From the NCBI GenBank assembly GCA_002427745.1, contig DIYF01000075.1, forward strand, positions 1-21,440: 21,440 nucleotides of DNA, in the 5' to 3' direction. The notes below the pieces were generated by a model that did not search any database, was not told the origin of the DNA, and worked only from the letters and a program-made list of their open reading frames with translations. The translations under genes and the position numbers were made by a program. The first letter of the stretch is position 1. Every line of letters begins with the position of its first letter. This document shows, one piece after another, positions 14,397 through 21,440 of the stretch. The DNA comes from Roseivirga sp. UBA6061 (GTDB taxonomy: Bacteria; Bacteroidota; Bacteroidia; Cytophagales; Cyclobacteriaceae).

Positions 14397-14746
14397 AGCT
14401 GCGCCCACGCTTCTCTCACTTTCTTAGGTAGACTTTTGATGATCAGATCGTAGGAATGGTCCGTCAGTTCTTTGATCATCTGGTCACTGACTGATCCATC
14501 GGTCATTACAGAATTCCAGTGCTTTTTATTCATATGCCAGCCAGGCTTAATGCCTTCGTATTCCTCACGTAGTTCTGCCGCCTTTTCCGGTTCACATTTC
14601 AGGTTCACAAACTCGAAGGTATCAATGCCGGTAATAGCAAATACTTTGTCCATGGCTTTGAAAACAAGTGTATCAGGGCCAAAGGGTGTGCTCTCTTCTA
14701 CCCCCTTCTTTGCCAGGCAATAATCACGAAATTCGTCTATATACAT
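14393..14746 (-). CDS. MmcQ/YjbR family protein
   Basis: A 117-residue small protein with the full MmcQ/YjbR pattern: N-terminal helix MYIDEFRDYCLAKKGVEEST, then PFGPDTLVFKAMDKVFAI, FEFVNLKCEPEKAAELRE, and GWHMNKKHWNSVM followed by the terminal helix SYDLIIKSLPKKVREAW. The fold resembles CyaY/DNA-binding domains, and the family is often annotated as DNA-binding; its physiological role is not settled. The gene lies between two plus-strand lipoprotein paralogues. Its stop codon overlaps the stop codon of the left one by sharing TTA, and its start is 37 bp from the start of the right one, so it shares a divergent promoter region with it. Confidence 0.9.
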   Translation of the reverse strand: MYIDEFRDYCLAKKGVEESTPFGPDTLVFKAMDKVFAITGIDTFEFVNLKCEPEKAAELREEYEGIKPGWHMNKKHWNSVMTDGSVSDQMIKELTDHSYDLIIKSLPKKVREAWAQL

Positions 14747-14783
14747 CAGAAAAAATGCTATTTTGATTTAATAATACTAAGCT

Positions 14784-15428
14784 ATGAAGCTCAGGTCAGG
14801 AATTTCACTTTTGCTTGTTTTATTTATGGCAGTCTCCTGTTCAGGAGATGATGCTCCGGCACATGATACAATCATCACCGGCAATACTGAGTTTGTGGAT
14901 TTCTTTGAGGCCTACACCCCTCCCCGAAGAGGTGCACTGGCCCAGGAGTTTCGTAATTCACAAAGAAACACCAAAGTCTTTACTGACTCGCTTGACGTGG
15001 ATGAAGATGGACTCTACGACCTGAAAAAGGAGTACATTTTCACAAAAACCATTTCGGGAGATACCTCGGTCACCACCCGTATGATACCGCTTCATGAGGA
15101 CATGTTTTTCCTGGGAGACACCATCCATTTCGGAGGCAATCCGTACTGGGAACAGCGCATTTATGAAGAGGGGAAAACGGTAAGCTCCGGTGCTGATTTC
15201 TGGCAAACCCGACCTGAAAGCGGACATGCCTATGACTTTGATTACTGGCTCAAGTTCGAAAGCAACGGTTTTACAGATGAACTCACCAAGTTTCCGGAGC
15301 ATGCTGAGGGGTACCTCATATTCAAGCTGCTGAGTGGTAGTGAAACGCGAATAGGCTGGTTAAAAATCAGACTGGCGCATCCCGGGCGTGTGCCTGAAAT
15401 AGAAAACCTGGCTTTCCGACAGTTTTGA
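14784..15428 (+). CDS. Lipoprotein, paralogue of the one at 13821
   Basis: A 214-residue lipoprotein with signal MKLRSGISLLLVLFMAVS and lipobox AVSC (C19), then SGDD, the same acidic start as its paralogue. DVDEDGLYDL (71-80) reproduces the D-x-[DN]-x-DG-x-x-D pattern, and the C-terminus TRIGWLKIRLAHPG, then IENLAFRQF, matches the paralogue's LGYLEISVED, then LHNFALRAV. The middle is diverged (GDTSVTTRMIPLHEDMFF). No catalytic motif is seen. A calcium-stabilised envelope lipoprotein is a guess from the loop. It is divergent from the MmcQ gene over a 37-bp AT-rich gap, in which TATTTTG is a possible -7 element. Confidence 0.8.
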   Translation: MKLRSGISLLLVLFMAVSCSGDDAPAHDTIITGNTEFVDFFEAYTPPRRGALAQEFRNSQRNTKVFTDSLDVDEDGLYDLKKEYIFTKTISGDTSVTTRMIPLHEDMFFLGDTIHFGGNPYWEQRIYEEGKTVSSGADFWQTRPESGHAYDFDYWLKFESNGFTDELTKFPEHAEGYLIFKLLSGSETRIGWLKIRLAHPGRVPEIENLAFRQF

Positions 15429-15436
15429 TATATGAA

Positions 15437-15646
15437 TCAGCGGGTAATCGCCCTGATGATCATTACCGTCAGCGCAATCAGAAACATGATGATGGATATC
15501 TTGTTGATACCATGCATTACTTTCAAATTGAAACTGCTCGGACGGTTCGGATCCTTTTTTCTGAAGAAATAACCTAACACTTCGCCAAAACCGAAGTATT
15601 CTTTCAGTTTCATTTTCTCTTCCTGCTGATTCTCTTGCTCTGTCAT
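15437..15646 (-). CDS. Small single-pass membrane protein coupled to ispG
   Basis: A 69-residue protein starting at ATG 15646-15644, one base after the TGA of ispG (TGATATG), so it is very likely translationally coupled. The N-terminal half is charged (MTEQENQQEEKMKLKEYFGF), followed by GYFFRKKDPNRPSSFN and a single C-terminal transmembrane helix of about 20 residues (ISIIMFLIALTVMIIRAI). It looks like a short Bacteroidota family, perhaps DUF6728 as I recall it, but this was not checked. An in-frame extension upstream into ispG exists and is rejected because it reads through the ispG C-terminal codons. Function unknown. Confidence 0.75.
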   Translation of the reverse strand: MTEQENQQEEKMKLKEYFGFGEVLGYFFRKKDPNRPSSFNLKVMHGINKISIIMFLIALTVMIIRAITR

Positions 15647-15647
15647 A

Positions 15648-17636
15648 TCAATTAGCTTCTTCTGTTGCAAATTCAGGCTCCAGCCACTGGCCACTGTCCC
15701 GGATGATTTCAATCAGCTCATCTACTGCATTTTCTGAGGGTACGCCCCTCTTTACTACATCCTGTCCTTTATACAATGTGATCTTCCCCTTGCCTGAACC
15801 GACATAGCCAAAGTCTGCATCGGCCATTTCTCCCGGGCCGTTTACAATACAGCCCATAATACCGATCTTAACTCCTTTCAGGTGATCTGTACGCTTGCGA
15901 ATCATAGCCGTGGTCTCCTGCAGATCAAACAGGGTACGCCCACAGGAGGGACAGGATATATATTCTGTTTTGGTCATACGGGTTCTCGCGGCCTGCAAAA
16001 TCCCGAAAGCCGTTTCATTCTTTACTTTTAAATCTGCCAGGTAGGCTGGCTTGTCTCTCCCATCCAGAGTAGTGAGCATGACGCCATCGCCAAAACCATC
16101 TATCAACAGTCCCCCGATATCCGTACTGGCATGGATCAGGAATTCTTCTTCATCGGTAATATCATAGTGTCTGACCACAATTACCGGAGTATTCAACTTA
16201 CGTTTTTCCAGTTCAAAGAAGAACCTTCTCAGAGCGGGCATCGCATGGGCATTATCTGTTTCCAGTAATACCACCACATTGGAAGCCTCCAGGGCCATCA
16301 GTGCATCATCTCCGATGTCTGTTGCCCTGAGCTTAAGAAAGTTCAGCTCGTCATCACATTCATCTGCCACTGCCAGCTCATCCAGCGTATAAACCGGATG
16401 GCGGTTCAGCTTTGATTCCAGAGTTTTCCAGGTGCTGTAATCTATCAGTTCTCTGAGTCCGTTAGGAAGCATAAAGGCTGAGGTATTACTACCCGTATAC
16501 ACAAAATCGCAGCCCTGATCATTCATTCTCCATTTATCGGGTTCAGGCAGGTAGAAATGTCCGATAGATTTAAGGTCTTTGTACTCCGGCTCATTCAACC
16601 ATCTCAGGTCGGCAATCACTCTGGGCACATTGCCCCCACCTATGGTGAGCACTTCTGCGCTGCTTCGCTTGTGATAATGAAAGGGATCGATGGGTGATTC
16701 TTCCATTTCAGGTACCGGAGCATGATTTCCCCTTGTAGCGTATCGTCTGATTAGTTTTTCGGCTACCGGTGCTTCAAATTCGGGTTCTTCTGTCAAGGAA
16801 ACGCGCACAGTATCTCCCAGTCCATCTTCCAGAAGGGCACCTATGCCCACTGCAGATTTTATTCGTCCGTCTTCAGCTTCGCCTGCCTCTGTCACTCCCA
16901 GGTGGAGAGGATAAGGCTTCAGCCCTTCTTCCTCCAGCTTCTGCACCAGCAGTCTGTAAGCTTGTACCATTACCTGGGTATTACTGGCTTTCATCGAGAG
17001 CACAATCTGATGGTAGTCCAGGTCTTCGCAGATTCTGAGGAACTCCAAAGCAGACTCTACCATACCCAGCGGGGTATCGCCATATCTGCTCATGATCCTG
17101 TCGGAAAGGGAGCCATGGTTGGTGCCAATCCGCATGGCCGTTCCGTGTTCTTTACAGATCTCTACCAGCGGGGTAAACCGCTCGCGAATCCGATCGAGCT
17201 CTGCGTTATAGGTTTCGTCTGTGTATTCTATGTTTTCGAAGCGCTTCTTATCGGCATAGTTACCGGGATTGACGCGCACCTTTTCCACGATTCGGGCAGC
17301 CAGCTCAGCTGCATTGGGGGTGAAATGTATGTCTGCCACCAGCGGCACCTCGCAACCCCGTTTTCTCAGCTCATCTTTAATATGCTGAAGGTTTTGTGCC
17401 TCTTTGATGCTGGGAGCCGTGATACGTACCAGCTCACACCCTGATTCAACCATACGGAGGGTTTGTTCGACAGAACCCTGGGTGTCCATGGTATCAACCG
17501 TGGTCATTGACTGTACGACAATCGGGTTATCACCCCCGATAACCACATCCCCCACCCTTACCGGAATGGTCTGCCTTCTGCTATAGGCAAAAAGGCTGTT
17601 ACAGTATTTTTTTACCGCGTCAACTGCTTGATCCAT
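15648..17636 (-). CDS. ispG: 4-hydroxy-3-methylbut-2-enyl diphosphate synthase (long form)
   Basis: Catalyses the penultimate step of the MEP isoprenoid pathway, reducing MEcPP to HMBPP with a [4Fe-4S] cluster. At 662 residues it is the long three-domain form found in Bacteroidota, Chlamydia and plants, not the roughly 370-residue E. coli form. The TIM barrel covers about 20-290 (IPVRVGDVVIGGDNPIVVQS, VPLVADIHFTPNAA, RIGTNHGSLSDR), an insertion domain about 300-540, and the reductase domain the C-terminus. Cluster ligands are C562 and C565 (CPSCG), C596 (GCIVNGPGE) and E603. The start ATG is preceded by an exact TAnnTTTG -7 element. A 69-residue membrane protein follows after one base. It supplies isoprenoid precursors used, among others, by carotenoid enzymes such as CrtY in this window. 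Confidence 0.96.
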   Translation of the reverse strand: MDQAVDAVKKYCNSLFAYSRRQTIPVRVGDVVIGGDNPIVVQSMTTVDTMDTQGSVEQTLRMVESGCELVRITAPSIKEAQNLQHIKDELRKRGCEVPLVADIHFTPNAAELAARIVEKVRVNPGNYADKKRFENIEYTDETYNAELDRIRERFTPLVEICKEHGTAMRIGTNHGSLSDRIMSRYGDTPLGMVESALEFLRICEDLDYHQIVLSMKASNTQVMVQAYRLLVQKLEEEGLKPYPLHLGVTEAGEAEDGRIKSAVGIGALLEDGLGDTVRVSLTEEPEFEAPVAEKLIRRYATRGNHAPVPEMEESPIDPFHYHKRSSAEVLTIGGGNVPRVIADLRWLNEPEYKDLKSIGHFYLPEPDKWRMNDQGCDFVYTGSNTSAFMLPNGLRELIDYSTWKTLESKLNRHPVYTLDELAVADECDDELNFLKLRATDIGDDALMALEASNVVVLLETDNAHAMPALRRFFFELEKRKLNTPVIVVRHYDITDEEEFLIHASTDIGGLLIDGFGDGVMLTTLDGRDKPAYLADLKVKNETAFGILQAARTRMTKTEYISCPSCGRTLFDLQETTAMIRKRTDHLKGVKIGIMGCIVNGPGEMADADFGYVGSGKGKITLYKGQDVVKRGVPSENAVDELIEIIRDSGQWLEPEFATEEAN

Positions 17637-17655
17637 AGATATGCTTCTAGTGGTT

Positions 17656-17663
17656 CAAAGGTA
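17656..17663 (-). promoter_or_regulatory. TACCTTTG -7 element of ispG
   Basis: Read on the minus strand this is TACCTTTG, an exact TAnnTTTG match, 19 nt before the ispG ATG. It sits in GGTTACCTTTGA, identical over 12 bases to the element before the phosphodiesterase gene. The -33 region is AT-rich without a clear TTTG. Confidence 0.5.
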
Positions 17664-17711
17664 ACCGGAAATGAAGAAAAATGTTATTTTAACAGGGCGA
17701 AAACATGCGTT

Positions 17712-18086
17712 ATGAAAGTCAATTTCCTCGACCATATTGCTATACGCGTTGCTGACCCTGAAGTCTCAGCCCAATGGTATGAGTCTGTGTTGGGCCTTAG
17801 CCGTTTTGATGACCAGGGACACTGGGGCTACCCCATTGTGATGCAGGCCAGTGAAACGGGGATTGCCTTGTTTCCCGCCCTGCAAAAAGACGACCTGGAC
17901 TACGTCAGCTCACGCATGCACATTGCCTTTAACGTAGACCGGGAAAGCTTCAGGGCCTTTCAGCATAGCCTGGAACAAAGAGGCATTGGCTTTTCATTTG
18001 AAGACCATCACTTTTTTCACTCTATCTATATAAAAGACCCCGATGGCTATAGCATTGAGCTGACGACTCCGGCAGGGATCAGGTGA
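17712..18086 (+). CDS. VOC-superfamily (glyoxalase/fosfomycin-resistance-like) protein
   Basis: A 124-residue protein with the paired beta-alpha-beta-beta-beta modules of the vicinal-oxygen-chelate fold. It has LDHIAIRVADPEVSAQWYESVLGL at the N-terminus, MHIAFNV in the middle and IYIKDPDGYSIELTTP near the end. H8, H70 and E116 are in the positions expected for metal ligands. Members include glyoxalase I, dioxygenases, isomerases and antibiotic-modifying enzymes; the substrate cannot be chosen here. The start at ATG 17712 is preferred over an upstream extension that would overlap the ispG 5' end and adds 28 residues lacking family character. It is divergent from ispG over 75 bp and tail-to-tail with the barrel gene. 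Confidence 0.88.
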   Translation: MKVNFLDHIAIRVADPEVSAQWYESVLGLSRFDDQGHWGYPIVMQASETGIALFPALQKDDLDYVSSRMHIAFNVDRESFRAFQHSLEQRGIGFSFEDHHFFHSIYIKDPDGYSIELTTPAGIR

Positions 18087-18114
18087 ATATCATTGGTGTC
18101 ACTTAAGCAAACTA

Positions 18115-19428
18115 TCACTTGAAATTATAGGTTGTATTCAGCGATATACTACTATGGCTCATTGCAAGGCCAGTCAGGTCATTTATGTTGGCTCCACTGT
18201 TGAAAGAGTATCGTAAGCTAAAAGCCAGCCGGTTAATCTCGGCTCCCAGGCCCAAAATAATCTCAACATCATTATCGATAATGATGAAATCATCAGAAGT
18301 CATATTGGTGAATGTAAATTCATCTCCCTGAACAAAGATGCCACTTGATAACTCTGCTTTCTGTGATAAAGACTCCACCAAAGACAAGCCTCCTTCAAAG
18401 AAGAAAAGACCTTTTTCCCATTGGGCAAAGTTCACGTTTACCAGGAAGTTGAACATGAGATTCGTGTTATCATAGTTGTATATCACTTTGCTCAGAATGT
18501 CTCTGACCGGTATCGGTCTTTGCCAAACGGTTTCGATATTAAGACTTCTAAACTTGAGTTCTGCCTTCAACGCAATTCTGCTGTTTCTGGTCAGACTTGC
18601 CTTTACCGCCAGCCCTGCTTCAAACCAATCTCCTCCTTCATGTGAAGCGTTGGCAATTCGCGCATGTTCAGCTCCGAACCCCAGAAAATTCGTCTTTGAT
18701 TGATCAGCCGACATGATGATCCCTGCTCCTATAGAAGCACCAATATTCAAAACAAGCCTGCTTTCCTTAGGTTTATAAATCACTTCCTCTCCCGAGCATT
18801 TCGCAAAGTCTAAAAACAAGTTCTGAATCCCCTTTCTGTTATACCGTGTAGAATTAATCTTCTTCTGTAGATTGTCACAGCCTATAAGGTAGCCCAATAA
18901 CTGTATCCTGAAGCGCTTCTTCTCCTGCGGTATTTTCACGCCACCTTCATAGGTCACAGTTTTAAAAACCAGGAGTTCCTCTATTTTATCGCCATTTCTG
19001 TAGTAAAGCCTTTCCTGGCCATTTTCTTCCAGAAAAGCATATACTCCGGCTTGTCGGGTTCTGGCAATCGTCAGCAAAAAATGCCGGTCTTTCAGTTCTG
19101 TACCACTGAGTTCTCCCTCTATAGGGGTGAGTGTATTGGAGTCCTGGTTCTTGGTAATGGTATGAGATTCGAAAAGCAGATCGAGTTCTTCAATATAGAA
19201 AGCACGAATATCATACTGACCAAACTGCTGAAATTCGCCATTCCATCTAAAACTGATAATTTCAGGACGCAGGTACTGGGTGTCCTTCAAAAGTTGTCCG
19301 GGAATGGTATCTCCGGAGTTATTGACAATATAACCAGTGTAATACCTTCCTTCATCCTTCTGAGCAAAGGCTATTAGTGGGAAAAAGAATAAAAGGGTGA
19401 TAAGAATCTTAAAAAGTCTTCGAGTCAT
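18115..19428 (-). CDS. Outer-membrane beta-barrel protein, function unknown
   Basis: A 437-residue exported protein with signal MTRRLFKILITLLFFFPLIAFA cleaved before QKDEG. Residues 25-130 form a strand-rich periplasmic region (YYTGYIVNNSGDTIPGQLL, then FGQYDIRAFYIEELDLLF). A cysteine pair at LIGCDNL and DFAKCSG may form a disulphide. From about 225 to the end the chain shows alternating hydrophobic strands typical of a small beta-barrel (LVLNIGASIGAGI, then LGLGAEINRLAFSLRYSF, ending SLNTTYNF before a final lysine). The organisation resembles the PorT/OprW-like barrel proteins of Bacteroidota, but no specific function is known to me. A perfect 7-bp inverted repeat lies about 70 bp upstream of the start. 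Confidence 0.75.
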   Translation of the reverse strand: MTRRLFKILITLLFFFPLIAFAQKDEGRYYTGYIVNNSGDTIPGQLLKDTQYLRPEIISFRWNGEFQQFGQYDIRAFYIEELDLLFESHTITKNQDSNTLTPIEGELSGTELKDRHFLLTIARTRQAGVYAFLEENGQERLYYRNGDKIEELLVFKTVTYEGGVKIPQEKKRFRIQLLGYLIGCDNLQKKINSTRYNRKGIQNLFLDFAKCSGEEVIYKPKESRLVLNIGASIGAGIIMSADQSKTNFLGFGAEHARIANASHEGGDWFEAGLAVKASLTRNSRIALKAELKFRSLNIETVWQRPIPVRDILSKVIYNYDNTNLMFNFLVNVNFAQWEKGLFFFEGGLSLVESLSQKAELSSGIFVQGDEFTFTNMTSDDFIIIDNDVEIILGLGAEINRLAFSLRYSFNSGANINDLTGLAMSHSSISLNTTYNFK

Positions 19429-19496
19429 CTGACGAAATGTTTTCTCTAAAAAGAAGTAGAATGAAAAAGCTTATAAAAGCGACACTTGAGCAATGT

Positions 19497-19513
19497 CACG
19501 TGTTACACACGTG
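19497..19513. promoter_or_regulatory. Palindromic operator candidate CACGTGT-TAC-ACACGTG
   Basis: Perfect 7-bp arms around a 3-bp spacer, in the 164-bp gap upstream of the barrel gene (start 19428, minus strand) and downstream of the SDR gene. The symmetric 17-bp shape is typical of a dimeric regulator site. No T-run follows on either strand, so it is not a terminator. Confidence 0.45.
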
Positions 19514-19592
19514 TTGGTTCTCCCTATTATGCGAAAGGTCATCAGACCGGAAGAAAAATCTCACGGACTTTTCGAAGGAAATTTGAGGTGTG

Positions 19593-20300
19593 TCAGATAT
19601 CTCCCAGTTGCGGGCGCAAAATGATTTCTTCGACTACGGTATTTTCAGATAGTGCGTAGGTGCCGTAAATGGCCTCTGCAATGTCGCTGGCTTTCATAAA
19701 GCGTTCTTCCGGCAGATCGACTCCTTCCCAGCTGGCAGTATAGGTAGCTCCTGCCAGAATAGAGGTGACCCTGACTCCGTGTGGCTTCATGTCTTCTCTG
19801 AGTGCCTTGGTAAAACCTAACAGGGCAAACTTGGAGATAGAGTAGCTTCCTCCTCCTGCATACGCCTGAATGCCTGCTATAGAACCTGTGGTAAAGACAT
19901 GACCTGATTTTCTTTCTACCATGCCCGGTACCAGGGCCCGTGTAAGATAGTACGCGCTGTAGAGGTTGGTTTCGATCATCAGTTCCAGGTTTCCTTCCTC
20001 CTCATCATGCACGGCTCCGGGAATGAAAACCCCGGTATTGTTGAGCAGCATGTCCACCGGTCTGCCGAGTGACTTTACTACTTCGGCAAAGGCTTTTACT
20101 TCTTCTTTTCGCGAAAGATCGGCCTGTTCGGCCCAGATTCTGGCCTGAGTATGGGCTGCTTTCATTTCGAAAACAAGATTATCCAGGTCCTGCTGATTTC
20201 TGGCGCAGGTAACCACATCAAAACCTTCTTTCAGGAATTTCTCTACGGTTGCTCTTCCAATTCCCTTGGTTCCTCCGGTAATTACTGCCAGTTTTCGCAT
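19593..20300 (-). CDS. Short-chain dehydrogenase/reductase (SDR)
   Basis: A 235-residue classical SDR that oxidises or reduces a carbonyl/alcohol using NAD(P). Cofactor motif TGGTKGIG (8-15), NNTG (87-90, a variant of NNAG), catalytic S140 in TTGSIAG, and YSISK with Y153 and K157 complete the active site. ARNQQDL after the second strand suggests NADP preference through R34, an inference. The overall sequence looks like the 3-oxoacyl-ACP-reductase-like and sepiapterin-reductase-like SDRs, but the substrate is not deducible. The gene is divergent from the MlaE-family permease over 156 bp. There is no sign of truncation. Confidence 0.92.
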   Translation of the reverse strand: MRKLAVITGGTKGIGRATVEKFLKEGFDVVTCARNQQDLDNLVFEMKAAHTQARIWAEQADLSRKEEVKAFAEVVKSLGRPVDMLLNNTGVFIPGAVHDEEEGNLELMIETNLYSAYYLTRALVPGMVERKSGHVFTTGSIAGIQAYAGGGSYSISKFALLGFTKALREDMKPHGVRVTSILAGATYTASWEGVDLPEERFMKASDIAEAIYGTYALSENTVVEEIILRPQLGDI

Positions 20301-20456
20301 GTTATACTAATTGATGTTTTTGCCGTTATTCTTTCGGTCTCAAATTAATGCGAATAATTGAACTTTGGTTTGCCGGCCGGGGAATGATTTCGCACAAGTT
20401 TTGTTATTTTAACGCCTCGCCTCAGCAAGCAAGCTATTTAGAAAGGCATTTCGCAT

Positions 20457-21191
20457 ATGTTTAGAATTGGTCAGTACGTACTGTTTCTCGGAGCTTTGTT
20501 TAAAAACAGAGAGTCTTTCAGGACCTACGTAAACCTGATATTGGATGAGTGTATTTATATAGGCATTAACTCCATCGTGCTGGTAGGGTTGGTGGCTGTA
20601 TTTATGGGAGCTGTATCCACCCTGCAAACAGCTTATAACCTGGTAAACCCTCTGATACCAGATAGTGTAATCGGCCTGGTGGTACGAGACCTGACCATAC
20701 TTGAACTGGCTCCGACCATTACGGCTATTATTTTTGCCGGTAAGGTAGGGTCGAGTATTGCCGGTAACCTGGGGACCATGCGTATCACAGAACAAATTGA
20801 TGCACTGGAAGTCATGGGGATCAACCCTATTTCTTACCTGGTGCTGCCTAAGATCATTGCCACACTCTTTATGTATCCGCTATTGGTGATACTGGCCGGC
20901 TCACTGGCCATTTCAGGTGGTTACCTGGCAGCTGAGTATGGCGGTGTACTGGCTACAGCCGACTTCTTTGTGGGCCTCAAGCAGGAGTTTAATCCGTTTT
21001 CGGTACAGTTTGCCCTGATTAAATCAGTCGTGTTTGCTTTTCTGGTATCCTCTATTTCTGCCTATATGGGATTCTATACCAAAGGGGGAGCACTGGAAGT
21101 AGGCCAGGCGAGTACCCGGGCGGTAACGGTGAGCTGTATTTCCATCTTACTAAGTGACTTTATACTGGCACAACTACTACTCGTCTCATGA
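20457..21191 (+). CDS. MlaE-family lipid ABC transporter permease
   Basis: A 244-residue inner-membrane permease of the MlaE/YrbE family, which moves phospholipids or other hydrophobic molecules between membranes with an MlaF-type ATPase and an MCE (MlaD-type) protein. There are hydrophobic segments at about 34-56, 78-96, 130-155, 185-205 and 225-243. The signature EQIDALEVMGINPISYLVLPK (112-132) includes the coupling-helix segment expected to contact the ATPase. The ATG is followed by an amphipathic N-terminal helix. The stop overlaps the ATPase start by four bases (ATGA), implying a translationally coupled operon that continues past the right edge, where an MCE gene is expected but not visible. 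Confidence 0.93.
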   Translation: MFRIGQYVLFLGALFKNRESFRTYVNLILDECIYIGINSIVLVGLVAVFMGAVSTLQTAYNLVNPLIPDSVIGLVVRDLTILELAPTITAIIFAGKVGSSIAGNLGTMRITEQIDALEVMGINPISYLVLPKIIATLFMYPLLVILAGSLAISGGYLAAEYGGVLATADFFVGLKQEFNPFSVQFALIKSVVFAFLVSSISAYMGFYTKGGALEVGQASTRAVTVSCISILLSDFILAQLLLVS

Positions 21192-21440
21192 TAGAAATAA
21201 AGAACTTATATAAGTCGTTTGACGATAAGAAGGTGCTGCAGGATATCAACGGTACATTTCAGCAGGGCAAGACCAACCTGATCATTGGTGCCAGTGGATC
21301 GGGAAAAAGTGTACTGCTCAAAAACACAGTAGGGCTGCTGAAACCCGACTCAGGCGAGATTCTGTATAATGGCAGAAGTTTCGTGGATGCAGACCGTGAT
21401 ACCAAAACCCAGATTCGCAGAGAGATTGGCATGCTCTTTT
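21188..21440 (+). CDS. MlaF-like ABC transporter ATPase, cut by right edge
   Basis: The start ATG at 21188 overlaps the permease stop in ATGA. The visible 84 residues begin MIEIKNLYKSFDDKKVLQDI and contain an intact Walker A, GASGSGKS (34-41), followed by VLLKNTVGLLKPDSGEI. The frame stays open to the edge, so the Q-loop, signature and Walker B lie outside. It powers the upstream MlaE-family permease. It is partial because the window ends, not because the gene is broken. Confidence 0.92.
   Translation, partial: MIEIKNLYKSFDDKKVLQDINGTFQQGKTNLIIGASGSGKSVLLKNTVGLLKPDSGEILYNGRSFVDADRDTKTQIRREIGMLF

Noticed and set aside
15647..15712. Longer form of the small membrane protein starting inside ispG
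   Set aside because: The extra 22 residues read through ispG C-terminal codons; the ATG at 15646 in TGATATG is the natural coupled start.
17628..17711. Longer form of the VOC protein overlapping the ispG start
   Set aside because: The additional residues lack family character and the domain begins exactly at MKVNFLDHIAI.
1..21440. Mobile elements, CRISPR arrays, tRNA or rRNA genes, riboswitches
   Set aside because: Read through on both strands; no transposase or integrase, spaced direct-repeat array, cloverleaf-like gene or recognisable riboswitch core was seen.

Overview
The window looks like chromosomal DNA of a Bacteroidota bacterium, most likely a Cytophagales-type marine or soil relative. 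The evidence is a long IspG with the extra middle domain, a FAD-dependent CrtY lycopene cyclase, many lipoproteins with short lipoboxes, an outer-membrane beta-barrel protein of a Bacteroidota style, an SD-poor translation context, and several TAnnTTTG -7 promoter elements 15-20 nt ahead of start codons. The taxon is an inference from gene content and was not tested by search. I see no tRNA, rRNA, CRISPR array, insertion sequence or phage gene, and coding density is high: no gene-free stretch exceeds 300 bp.

Layout, left to right. A lipoprotein gene on the minus strand runs off the left edge (1-551). It is divergent from crtY (733-1875), followed by cardiolipin synthase cls (1943-3397) and, 12 nt later, an ECF-like sigma factor with a cysteine-bearing C-terminal extension (3410-4195). 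A small NTF2/SnoaL-like protein (4286-4657) ends in a clear intrinsic terminator (4677-4700). Next come an exported cyanophycinase-like S51 hydrolase (4741-5811), a 599-residue DmdC-type acyl-CoA dehydrogenase (5914-7713) preceded by two tandem inverted repeats, an exported nucleotide pyrophosphatase/phosphodiesterase (7833-9086) and an isochorismatase-family hydrolase (9192-9758).

The central block is a two-gene signalling operon: a FIST-domain sensor (10023-11147) and, 4 nt later, a soluble hybrid histidine kinase with a receiver domain (11152-12672). This arrangement resembles the NosP/NahK haem-based nitric-oxide sensing pairs and is the most attractive system here. A Rieske non-haem iron oxygenase follows (12745-13797). 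Two divergent paralogous lipoproteins (13821-14396 and 14784-15428) flank an oppositely oriented MmcQ/YjbR gene (14393-14746).

The right part holds, on the minus strand, ispG (15648-17636) with a 69-residue membrane protein coupled one base downstream (15437-15646). A VOC-family protein lies on the plus strand (17712-18086). An outer-membrane beta-barrel gene (18115-19428) and an SDR oxidoreductase (19593-20300) are on the minus strand. The window closes with a MlaE-family permease (20457-21191) overlapping by 4 nt the start of its ABC ATPase (21188 to the edge).

Functional themes are the cell envelope (cls, MlaEF-type lipid transport, lipoproteins, barrel protein), isoprenoid and carotenoid supply (ispG, crtY), acyl-CoA oxidation, and signal sensing (FIST/kinase, ECF sigma). 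Most genes appear to be single transcription units or pairs.
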